From contig JAFQKM010000004.1 in the NCBI GenBank assembly GCA_017396925.1, positions 1 through 13,553 on the forward strand: a stretch of 13,553 bases of DNA. The letters are read 5' to 3'. This DNA is from Clostridia bacterium (GTDB lineage: Bacteria > Bacillota > Clostridia > Oscillospirales > Butyricicoccaceae). Below the pieces are notes generated by a model. It did no database searches, had not been told where the DNA came from, and worked only from the letters and a program-made list of their open reading frames with translations. The translations under genes were made by a program, and so were the position numbers. This document shows, piece by piece, positions 7,068-13,553 of the stretch (position 1 is its first letter; the number at the start of each line of letters is the position of its first letter).

Positions 7068-8402
7068 GTGGCACATAAAGTATTTTTGATTTCTCTGGGC
7101 TGCGCCAAGAATCTGGTCAACTCGGAGCAGATGCTGGCCATCCTGGACAAGGAGGGCTACGAAATCGTACAGCGCCCCGAAGATTGTGACGTTGCCATCG
7201 TCAACACCTGCGGCTTTATTGATTCGGCCAAGAGCGAGGCCATCGAGGTCATCCTCAAGCTGGCCGGCCTCAAGCAGGAGGGCATCATCAAGGGTCTGGT
7301 TGTCGCCGGCTGCCTGACCGAGCGTTATAAGGAAGAGTTCCTCAAGGAACTGCCCGAGGTCGATGCGGCCCTGGGTACCGGCAGCTACAATGATATCGCC
7401 GAAGCCGTCGGCGCCGTACTCAAGGGCAAGGGCGGCGAATGGTATAAGTCGAGCGCTACCTGCGATTTCTCGGGCGACCGTTATCTGCTGACTCCCAGCT
7501 ATTATGCTTATCTGCGCATTGCCGAGGGCTGCGACAATCGCTGCTCCTACTGCGTAATCCCTTATCTGCGCGGTCCTTACCGCAGCCGCACCATGGAAAG
7601 CCTGCTGGAAGAAGCCCGCAAGCTGGCCGCAAACGGCTGCAAGGAGCTGTTGGTCGTTGCACAGGATATCACCCGTTACGGCATCGATCTGTATGGCGAG
7701 CGCACCCTTTACAAGCTGCTTGAAGAACTTTGCAAGATCGAAGGCATCGAGTGGATCCGTCTGCACTATATGTATCCCGACGAGATCGACGACCGCCTGC
7801 TGGAAACCATCCGCGACAACGACAAGATCCTGAAGTATTTCGACCTGCCTCTGCAGCATGTCAACAACAAGGTTCTGAAGGAAATGAACCGCCGCGGTTC
7901 GGGCCAGCTCATTCGCGAGCGCATCTCCAAGATCCGTGAAATGATGCCCGAGAGCGTTTTCCGCACCAGCATGATCGTCGGCTTCCCCGGCGAGACCTGG
8001 GAAGAATATCAGGAACTTTATGACTTCCTTGAAGAATATAAGCTTGAAAGAGCAGGCTTTTTCTGTTATTCTCAAGAGGAGGGTGCACCGTCGGCCGAAC
8101 GCGAGGATCAGATCCCCGAGGAGGTCAAGGAGGAGCGCCGCAATCGTCTGTTTGTTCTGCAGGAGCGCGTCATGGACGAGTTTTCTGCACAGCTCATCGG
8201 CCGCAAGCTGAAGATTCTCTGCTGCGGCTATGACGAAAGCGGCCGCCAGTACGGTCGCTCTTATATGGACTCCGTCGATGTCGACGGCGTCGTATACTTT
8301 GACGATGAATCTGTAGAGGAAGGCGAGTTTGTCATGGTCGAGATCGTCGATGCGGTCGCCAGTGAACTCTACGGTGAAGTTGTATCTTCTCAGGAGGCCT
8401 GA
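7068..8402 (+). CDS. rimO: Ribosomal protein S12 methylthiotransferase RimO
   Basis: Radical-SAM enzyme with two iron-sulfur clusters that adds a methylthio group to the conserved aspartate of ribosomal protein S12. The 444 residues match family length. The N-terminal domain supplies cluster ligands C12 (LGCAKNLVNSE), C48 (NTCGFID) and C82 (AGCLTERY). The radical-SAM triad is C155, C159 and C162 in EGCDNRCSYCVIP. MIVGFPGET and RAGFFCYSQEEGAPS follow, and a C-terminal TRAM domain covers roughly the last 70 residues. The LGCAKNLVNSE start, AGCLTERY and YSQEEG motifs favour RimO over the tRNA enzymes MiaB and MtaB. It follows recX by 36 nt with no terminator and is followed closely by pgsA, a neighbour it also has in other Firmicutes. 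Confidence 0.95.
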   Translation: MAHKVFLISLGCAKNLVNSEQMLAILDKEGYEIVQRPEDCDVAIVNTCGFIDSAKSEAIEVILKLAGLKQEGIIKGLVVAGCLTERYKEEFLKELPEVDAALGTGSYNDIAEAVGAVLKGKGGEWYKSSATCDFSGDRYLLTPSYYAYLRIAEGCDNRCSYCVIPYLRGPYRSRTMESLLEEARKLAANGCKELLVVAQDITRYGIDLYGERTLYKLLEELCKIEGIEWIRLHYMYPDEIDDRLLETIRDNDKILKYFDLPLQHVNNKVLKEMNRRGSGQLIRERISKIREMMPESVFRTSMIVGFPGETWEEYQELYDFLEEYKLERAGFFCYSQEEGAPSAEREDQIPEEVKEERRNRLFVLQERVMDEFSAQLIGRKLKILCCGYDESGRQYGRSYMDSVDVDGVVYFDDESVEEGEFVMVEIVDAVASELYGEVVSSQEA

Positions 8403-8407
8403 TTTTT

Positions 8408-8956
8408 ATGACAACAGCCAATATGATCACACTGGCGCGTATTGCGCTGATCCCCATCTTTATGTACTGTGCCATTTCGGAAGGCGCTCAGGGCAACTGG
8501 ATCGCACTGGCGATTTTTGCCTTTGCCAGCCTGACCGATGGCGTTGACGGCTATATTGCAAGAAAGTACAACCAGATCACCGACTTCGGCAAGCTGGTCG
8601 ACCCTCTGGCCGATAAGCTGCTGGTTATGTCGGCACTGCTCATTCTGCTGGAGCAGGGTGTTATCCCTTCCTGGGCCTGTATCCTGATCCTGGCGCGCGA
8701 GTTTACCGTTTCCTCCCTCAGAAGCATCGCAGCTTCCAAGGGCGTCGTTCTGGCCGCCTCCTGGTGGGGCAAGGTCAAGACGGTCTCCCAGCTGATCTGC
8801 GTCATGTATTTGCTGGCCGGATTTGACGATATCATGCTCGGCAGCCTGTCTCTGCAGAACCTGTTGGTCTGGATCATGGTGTTCTTCACCGTTTTCTCCG
8901 GTTACGACTACCTGAGACGCAATTTCGGCCTCATTAAAGACGGCCTTGTCAAATAG
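8408..8956 (+). CDS. pgsA: CDP-diacylglycerol-glycerol-3-phosphate 3-phosphatidyltransferase
   Basis: Membrane enzyme that joins CDP-diacylglycerol and glycerol-3-phosphate to give phosphatidylglycerol phosphate, the committed step to phosphatidylglycerol and cardiolipin. The 182-residue protein carries a complete CDP-alcohol phosphatidyltransferase signature: D44, D47-G48, A51-R52, G61, D65 and D69, with spacing exactly as in the family pattern. N-terminal MITLARIALIPIF is typical of PgsA, and several hydrophobic segments (about 8-24, 30-42, 70-95, 125-142, 150-165) give a multi-pass topology. AGGAGG 8392-8397, inside the end of rimO, lies 10 nt before the ATG, so expression is tied to the rimO transcript. 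A related member such as a phosphatidylserine synthase is unlikely given the N-terminal motif. Confidence 0.94.
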   Translation: MTTANMITLARIALIPIFMYCAISEGAQGNWIALAIFAFASLTDGVDGYIARKYNQITDFGKLVDPLADKLLVMSALLILLEQGVIPSWACILILAREFTVSSLRSIAASKGVVLAASWWGKVKTVSQLICVMYLLAGFDDIMLGSLSLQNLLVWIMVFFTVFSGYDYLRRNFGLIKDGLVK

Positions 8957-8968
8957 GAGAGATCCCAC

Positions 8969-10372
8969 ATGAAAATTTTCAATACAATGACCCGTTCGAA
9001 GGAAGAGTTTGTTCCTCTGGAACCCGGCAAGGTCCGTATGTATTCCTGCGGTCCCACCGTCTACAACTACTTCCATATCGGCAACGCACGTCCCTTCATC
9101 ATGTTCGACCTGCTGCGCCGCTATCTGGAATACAGAGGTTATGACGTCAAGTTCGTTCAGAACTTCACCGATATCGATGACAAGATCATCAAGAAGGCCA
9201 ACGAAGAGGGCACAACCTACGATCAGATTTCCGAGCGTTACATCAAGGAGTATTTCGTAGACGCCGAGGGCCTGCGCATCAAGCGTGCGACCGTCCATCC
9301 CAAGGCCACCGAGAACATCGACGAGATCATTGATATCGTCAGCACACTGGTCAATAAGGGCCTGGCTTACGAAGTCAACGGCGACGTTTACTTCCGCACC
9401 CATGCCTTTGAAGGCTACGGCAAGCTGTCTCACCAGCCCATCGAGGATCTGGAAGCCGGCGCCCGTATCGCTGTCGGCGATGTCAAGGAAGATCCCATCG
9501 ACTTTGCCCTCTGGAAGGCATCCAAGCCCGGCGAGCCCTATTGGGAATCTCCCTGGGGTCATGGCCGTCCCGGCTGGCACATCGAGTGCTCGGCCATGGC
9601 CAGAAAGTATCTGGGCGAAACCATCGACATTCATTCGGGCGGCGTTGACCTGTGCTTCCCCCATCACGAGAACGAGATCGCACAGTCGGAGGGCGCCAAC
9701 GGCAAGCCCTTTGCCAATTACTGGATGCACAATGCATTCCTGAATGTCGACAATCAGAAGATGTCCAAGTCGCTGGGCAATTTCTTCACCGTCCGTGATG
9801 CCGCTGCTGCCTACGGTTACGATGCTGTTCGTTTCTTCATGGTATCGGCCCATTACCGTACACCGGTCAACTACTCTCAGGAATCTCTGGAAATGGCCCA
9901 GGCATCCCTGGCCCGTATCAATACAACCTTTGCCAACCTGCGCTTCCTCATGCAGAACGGTGCCGAGGGCGAGATGAGCGAAAAGGAAGCTGCATCGGTT
10001 GCCGCCTTCGAGCAGTTCAAGCAGAACTTCTGTGACGCTATGGATGACGACCTCAATTCGGCCGATGCCATTGCCGTTATCTTCGAACTGGTTCGTGCCA
10101 TCAATACCGTCTGCGCCGAGAAGAATGTCACCAAGACCTATGGCCAGGCTGCTTTTGCCATGCTGAAGGAGCTGTGTGATGTTCTGGCTATCGGCCAGCC
10201 CGAAGAGCAGAAGGATGATCTCGATCAGGAGATCGAAGAGCTGATCGCCCAGCGTCAGGCCGCCAGAAAGGCAAGAAATTTTGCCGAGGCCGATCGCATC
10301 CGCGATGACCTCAAGGCAAGAGGCATTATCCTCGAAGACACCCCTCAGGGCGTCAAGTGGAGCCGTGCCTAA
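8969..10372 (+). CDS. cysS: Cysteinyl-tRNA synthetase
   Basis: Charges tRNA-Cys with cysteine in the cytoplasm. The 467-residue length is standard for the class I enzyme. Visible features: zinc ligands C27 (SCGPTVY), C207 (WHIECSAMA), H232 and E236 (HHENE); the HIGH-type motif HIGN at 36-39; KMSKS at 264-268; and a C-terminal helical DALR-type domain ending in a region that recognises the tRNA (ARNFAEADRIRDDLKARGI). The gene starts 12 nt after pgsA with AGGAGA ahead of the ATG, so there is no room for the T-box leader that often controls Gram-positive aminoacyl-tRNA synthetase genes. It is probably transcribed with the genes upstream. A 68-nt gap follows before the next gene. Confidence 0.98.
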   Translation: MKIFNTMTRSKEEFVPLEPGKVRMYSCGPTVYNYFHIGNARPFIMFDLLRRYLEYRGYDVKFVQNFTDIDDKIIKKANEEGTTYDQISERYIKEYFVDAEGLRIKRATVHPKATENIDEIIDIVSTLVNKGLAYEVNGDVYFRTHAFEGYGKLSHQPIEDLEAGARIAVGDVKEDPIDFALWKASKPGEPYWESPWGHGRPGWHIECSAMARKYLGETIDIHSGGVDLCFPHHENEIAQSEGANGKPFANYWMHNAFLNVDNQKMSKSLGNFFTVRDAAAAYGYDAVRFFMVSAHYRTPVNYSQESLEMAQASLARINTTFANLRFLMQNGAEGEMSEKEAASVAAFEQFKQNFCDAMDDDLNSADAIAVIFELVRAINTVCAEKNVTKTYGQAAFAMLKELCDVLAIGQPEEQKDDLDQEIEELIAQRQAARKARNFAEADRIRDDLKARGIILEDTPQGVKWSRA

Positions 10373-10427
10373 AAAACAATAATGTCGTTTTATGCGCCCA
10401 TTGCATATCCTGTAATAACCTGTTCTG

Positions 10428-10434
10428 AAGGGGG
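10428..10434 (+). promoter_or_regulatory. Strong ribosome binding site of the small membrane ORF
   Basis: AAGGGGG lies 6 nt ahead of ATG 10441, an ideal distance. It is one of the better sites in the window and the main reason to regard the short ORF that follows as translated. Confidence 0.6.
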
Positions 10435-10440
10435 ATACCA

Positions 10441-10668
10441 ATGGGCGCTCGACTTATGTATACCGTTATGATCCTGCTTGCCGGCATTGCGGGCAGCCTG
10501 GGCTATCTGTGGCTTCAGGCGCTGCTGCTGGCCCGTATAGCCAATGGGAAGGGCTGTGTGCTGCAGGATTATATTTCCGACCTGTATTTCCCACAGATGG
10601 AGAACAAGCGTGCAGAAGCAGATAACAGAGATTGCGGGCATGATCGAGGGGATCATCTACCGCAGTGA
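10441..10668 (+). CDS. Small predicted membrane protein, unknown function
   Basis: A 75-codon ORF in the space between cysS and recD2, not matched to any family I recognise. A strong Shine-Dalgarno sequence precedes the ATG. Residues about 7-31 form one long hydrophobic helix with small Gly/Ala residues (MILLAGIAGSLGYLWLQALL), followed by a short basic and polar part with YISDLYFPQM. Codon choice before the recD2 overlap resembles the neighbouring genes. The last 19 codons overlap the recD2 start in another frame and read as a charged, low-quality tail (RDCGHDRGDHL), so that end may be fixed by recD2 rather than selected in its own right. It is either a genuine small membrane protein or a leader ORF whose translation opens the recD2 start. 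Confidence 0.55.
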   Translation: MGARLMYTVMILLAGIAGSLGYLWLQALLLARIANGKGCVLQDYISDLYFPQMENKRAEADNRDCGHDRGDHLPQ

Positions 10669-12826
10669 CGAAACCGGATATGTTGTGGCAAGGGCATCTC
10701 TCGATGATGGCGACGAAGTGGTCATCACAGGGACAATGCCCTTTCTTGGCGCGGGCGAACGCATCGTTGCGCAGGGTGAGTTTACCAATCATCCCAAGCA
10801 CGGGCCGCAGTTCAATGTACTGACCTACAGCCGAGAAATGCCCACCAGCATTTCGGGTATTTATGAATATCTGGCTTCGGGCACCATTAAGGGAATCGGC
10901 GCCAAAACGGCCCGTGCCATTGTCACGGCTTTTGGAGACAAGACCTTTGACGTGCTGGCCAATTCGCCTGAAGATCTGATCCAGATCCGCGGTATATCCC
11001 TGCCAAAAGCAAAGGATATGGGCGAAAGCTTCCGCCGCCTCAACTCTATGAAGCTGATCATGGACTTTCTGGGCCAGTATAAGCTGCCGCCCTATATTTC
11101 AGCCACATTGTTTAAAACCTATGGTACAGCCGCGCTTGAGCTTCTCAAGGCCAATCCGTATATTCTGTGCGAAAAAGGTTTCGACGTCGACTTTTACGAG
11201 ATCGACCGCATTGCCGCCGATCTCGGCTTTACCAAAGACTGCATCGAGCGCCTGTCGGCCGGTATTCTCTATGAGCTGTCCTTCAATGCCGAAAACGGCC
11301 ATGCCTTTATTCCGGAAGATAAGCTGATCGAAGCCACAGCCAGCCTCTGTGAAGTAGAGGAAGACCAGCTGTTTGAACCGCTGGAGGATCTGCTGGAAAA
11401 ACGCAAGGTCATTCAGGATGTGGTCAAGGGGCACGATGTCTGCTATCTCGACTATCTCTATCGCTGTGAGACCTTTATTGCCGACGAAGTGCATCGTCTG
11501 TGTGATATGACCGTGGTCGCACCCGGCAATCTGGACAAGCTGATCGCCCGCACCGAAAAGGCCCATGGCATTGCTTATGGCGAGGGGCAGAAGGATGCTG
11601 TGCGCATGTGCTTCGAAAATGCTCTCAGCCTGATCACCGGCGGCCCCGGTACCGGTAAGACAACAACGCTGCTGTGCATTCTGGAGCTGCTGGAAGCCAA
11701 CGGCCTGCGATTCATGCTTGCGGCGCCCACCGGCCGTGCAGCCAAGCGTATGAGTGAACTGAGCGGCAAGGAGGCCAAGACCCTGCATCGATTGTTGGAG
11801 TCGGTCTTCGATTCGGCACAGGGTACGGTTGCCTTCCGCCGCGACCGGCAGAATCCGCTGGATACCGATGTCATCATTGTCGACGAGGCTTCCATGCTCG
11901 ATCTCATGCTGGCTTCTTCGCTGCTGGATGCCATGAAACCTCATGCACGGCTGATCCTCATCGGCGACGCCGATCAGCTGCCGCCCATGGGTCCGGGCAG
12001 TTTCTTTTCGGAACTGCTGGCCTGCCCCAATATTGCCAAAACCCGCCTGACCGAAATTTTCCGTCAGGCCCAGGGCAGCGATATCGTTATCAACTCCCAC
12101 ATGATCAATGGCGGCGAAATGCCGCCGCTGATGAAGAACGACGGCGATTTTTATTTTGCCAAAGCCCGCTCGGCCGAGGGAACGGCATCGGCTGTTCTCA
12201 CCCTGATCACCGAGCGTATCCCCCTGCGATTCGGCATCGAGCCGGAGGATGTACAGGTTATCTGTCCGTCGCGCCAGCTGGCCTGCGGCACTGCGGCTCT
12301 TAACGCCATGCTGCAGGAGCGCCTCAATCCGCCGGCACCCGACAAAGCCGAGATCAAATATGGCAGCGTCATCTTCCGCACCGGCGACCGTGTCATGCAG
12401 ATCAAGAACAACTATGATATGCTGTGGCGCCGTCTGGACGCCGCCGAAGTCGGTACAGGCGTATTCAACGGCGATACCGGCGTCATTGTACACATCGATG
12501 TGCCTTCGCGCATTCTTGTTATCCGTTATGACGACAAAGAGGCCGAATATACCTTTGATGAAGTCAATCAGCTGGAACACGCCTATGCCATTACGGTACA
12601 TAAGTCCCAGGGCAGCGAGTATCCGGCCGTGGTCATGCCCCTCTTTGCGGCGCCGTCCCGTTTGCTGACCCGCAGTATGCTCTATACGGCCGTTACCCGT
12701 GCCAAAAAGCTGCTGGTTATTGCCGGCAGGGAAGATGTGGTGGCCAAAATGATCGAGACCAACAAGAAAAATAAACGCTTCTCGGCTCTCAAGCTGCGCA
12801 TTACGGGAGTGGTGGGCAATGCTTAA
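10610..12826 (+). CDS. recD2: RecD2-type ATP-dependent DNA helicase
   Basis: A 5'-3' DNA helicase of superfamily 1B, of the RecB/C-independent RecD2 (YrrC-like) type, active in DNA repair and replication-fork maintenance. The 738 residues comprise an N-terminal OB-like region (ITEIAGMIEGIIYRSDETGYVVA), helix-hairpin-helix DNA-binding repeats (around GTIKGIGAKTARAIV and IRGISLPKAKDM), then the two motor domains. These have Walker A GGPGTGKT (344-351, K350), Walker B VDEAS (D425/E426), motif III GDADQLPP (from 452), VHKSQGSEY (from 663) and motif VI YTAVTRAK with arginine finger R697. GTG 10610 is chosen because GGAG 10599-10602 sits 7 nt ahead and the protein then begins at the conserved N-terminus; an earlier ATG at 10544 would add a Cys/Arg-rich stretch unlike the family. 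The comF gene overlaps its end by 8 nt. Confidence 0.95.
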   Translation: MQKQITEIAGMIEGIIYRSDETGYVVARASLDDGDEVVITGTMPFLGAGERIVAQGEFTNHPKHGPQFNVLTYSREMPTSISGIYEYLASGTIKGIGAKTARAIVTAFGDKTFDVLANSPEDLIQIRGISLPKAKDMGESFRRLNSMKLIMDFLGQYKLPPYISATLFKTYGTAALELLKANPYILCEKGFDVDFYEIDRIAADLGFTKDCIERLSAGILYELSFNAENGHAFIPEDKLIEATASLCEVEEDQLFEPLEDLLEKRKVIQDVVKGHDVCYLDYLYRCETFIADEVHRLCDMTVVAPGNLDKLIARTEKAHGIAYGEGQKDAVRMCFENALSLITGGPGTGKTTTLLCILELLEANGLRFMLAAPTGRAAKRMSELSGKEAKTLHRLLESVFDSAQGTVAFRRDRQNPLDTDVIIVDEASMLDLMLASSLLDAMKPHARLILIGDADQLPPMGPGSFFSELLACPNIAKTRLTEIFRQAQGSDIVINSHMINGGEMPPLMKNDGDFYFAKARSAEGTASAVLTLITERIPLRFGIEPEDVQVICPSRQLACGTAALNAMLQERLNPPAPDKAEIKYGSVIFRTGDRVMQIKNNYDMLWRRLDAAEVGTGVFNGDTGVIVHIDVPSRILVIRYDDKEAEYTFDEVNQLEHAYAITVHKSQGSEYPAVVMPLFAAPSRLLTRSMLYTAVTRAKKLLVIAGREDVVAKMIETNKKNKRFSALKLRITGVVGNA

Positions 12827-13487
12827 GCAATTGCTTGACCGGCTGTTGGATCTGCTCTTTCCGCCAAAATGCACCTTCTGTCATGATCTGCTCGAGGGTG
12901 AAGACATCCCATTGCGTGTTTGCAGCCGATGCAGAGAAAAGCTGGTTATGATGCAGGATCCACTTAAAGGTGAGTTTTTCGATAGTGGTGCATACTGCTT
13001 TACTTACGAAGGTATGGTGCGCAAATCGATCCATCGTTTCAAGTTCAACGGCCGCAAGGAATACGCAGCCGTTTACGCCCGTTATCTGCTGCAGCGTCTG
13101 GAGGGGGAAACCGATCTGCAGCAGGCCGATCTGATCACATGGGTTCCTACCAACCGCAAAAACGAGCGTAAGCGCGGCTACAGCCATGCAGCATTGCTGG
13201 CCCGACATGTGGCCGAGGGCATGGGCATTCTCTGTGTCGAAACCATGGAGAAGACCCGCGAGACCAGGGGGATGTACGGCCTCAAACCCCACGAGCGCCG
13301 CGCCAATATTCTGGGCGCTGTAAAAGTTTCCTGCAAAAGGGAACAACTGGCCGGTAAAAAAGTCCTAATGATAGACGATATTTTCACCACCGGCGCCACG
13401 GCAGGCGAGTGTGCCCGAGTGCTTCGAATGGCCGGTGCCGAAAAAGTCTTTGTTTTAACAGTTGCGAAAACAGAGAAATCATATTAA
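12819..13487 (+). CDS. comFC: ComF-family phosphoribosyltransferase-like protein
   Basis: A 222-residue ComFC-type protein. ComFC is needed for DNA uptake in naturally competent bacteria, while its relatives occur widely in non-competent species. A leading amphipathic helix and LLFPPKCTFC open the protein; the zinc-finger pairs C18/C21 and C35/C38 are intact. The body holds HRFKFNGRKEYA, WVPTNRKNERKRGYSHA and a PRPP-binding loop VLMIDDIFTTGAT (182-194) with the paired acidic D186/D187. So a type I phosphoribosyltransferase fold with its nucleotide-binding loop is retained. It overlaps recD2 by 8 nt, with GGGAG 9 nt ahead of the ATG, so the two are co-translated. No comFA helicase gene lies beside it in the window, so a role tied to RecD2 in DNA metabolism is as plausible as competence. 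Confidence 0.93.
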   Translation: MLKQLLDRLLDLLFPPKCTFCHDLLEGEDIPLRVCSRCREKLVMMQDPLKGEFFDSGAYCFTYEGMVRKSIHRFKFNGRKEYAAVYARYLLQRLEGETDLQQADLITWVPTNRKNERKRGYSHAALLARHVAEGMGILCVETMEKTRETRGMYGLKPHERRANILGAVKVSCKREQLAGKKVLMIDDIFTTGATAGECARVLRMAGAEKVFVLTVAKTEKSY

Positions 13488-13512
13488 AATAAAAGTGTAT
13501 GAGCTATATGCG

Positions 13513-13541
13513 TTGAAAAATCGTCGGAGATTGGATATAAT
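13513..13541 (+). promoter_or_regulatory. Near-consensus sigma-A promoter for a gene beyond the right edge
   Basis: TTGAAA (13513-13518), a 17-bp spacer and a perfect TATAAT (13536-13541) follow the comF stop by 25 nt. The expected transcription start is near 13548, so the ATG at 13542 cannot be the initiation codon of this transcript. The downstream gene itself is outside the window. Confidence 0.8.
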
Positions 13542-13553
13542 ATGGAAAAGAAA

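Noticed and set aside
10373..10440. Possible promoter or terminator between cysS and the small ORF
   Set aside because: AAAAC/GTTTT is too weak a stem for a terminator, and no -35/-10 pair with proper spacing is convincing; only the ribosome binding site stands out.
8390..10441. 683-codon ORF on the minus strand opposite pgsA and cysS
   Set aside because: It is codon-aligned with two unmistakable sense genes and arises because they avoid TTA, CTA and TCA. Its translation is low in recognisable motifs.
10544..10609. Upstream extension of recD2 to the ATG at 10544
   Set aside because: The extra residues are unlike the RecD2 N-terminus, and the ribosome binding site fits GTG 10610.
11099..12874. 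591-codon minus-strand ORF opposite recD2
   Set aside because: Same cause: aligned with the recD2 frame, whose helicase motifs are complete on the plus strand.

Overview
The window is a gap-poor stretch of a bacterial chromosome with every gene on the + strand. It reads as a Gram-positive Clostridia-type genome, possibly an Oscillospirales/Ruminococcaceae-like gut anaerobe. This is inferred from the DUF1385-prmC pairing, a Gram-positive type LexA (DinR) box in front of recA, AGGAGG-type ribosome binding sites, a recD2-comF pair and moderately GC-rich codon use. The species cannot be named from the sequence.

Layout. (1) 1-1236: the 3' part of a secreted-looking protein with FG-GAP/VCBS-like Asp-rich repeats, overlapping by ATGA into an OmpR-type response regulator (1233-1934). 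An HAMP/HisKA/HATPase sensor kinase follows (1987-3429), then by another ATGA overlap a DUF1385 (YqhQ-like) membrane protein (3426-4358), then with overlap prmC (4352-5311). (2) A strong predicted promoter with one near-perfect and one degenerate LexA box lies across the 3' end of prmC and drives recA (5383-6498). It is followed closely by recX, rimO, pgsA and cysS, with no terminator visible between them. (3) After a 68-nt gap comes a small predicted membrane protein (10441-10668), recD2 (10610-12826) and a ComF-family phosphoribosyltransferase (12819-13487). The window ends in a consensus sigma-A promoter (TTGAAA-17-TATAAT) that should fire a gene beyond the right edge.

How the genes work together. 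The left block is a putative envelope-sensing unit: an extracytoplasmic repeat protein plus a two-component pair, co-translated with a conserved membrane protein of unclear role and the release-factor methyltransferase. The middle block joins recombination and the SOS response (RecA, its modulator RecX) to translation and envelope housekeeping (RimO modification of S12, phosphatidylglycerol-phosphate synthesis, cysteinyl-tRNA charging). The right block holds a 5'-3' DNA helicase and a DNA-uptake-associated protein. Most of the window is conserved housekeeping. No mobile element, CRISPR array, RNA gene or defence cassette was found, and nothing here is clearly a new system. The best leads are the recA operator architecture inside the prmC tail, the repeat protein coupled to the two-component system, and the small membrane ORF overlapping the recD2 start. 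No stretch over 300 bases lacks a gene.
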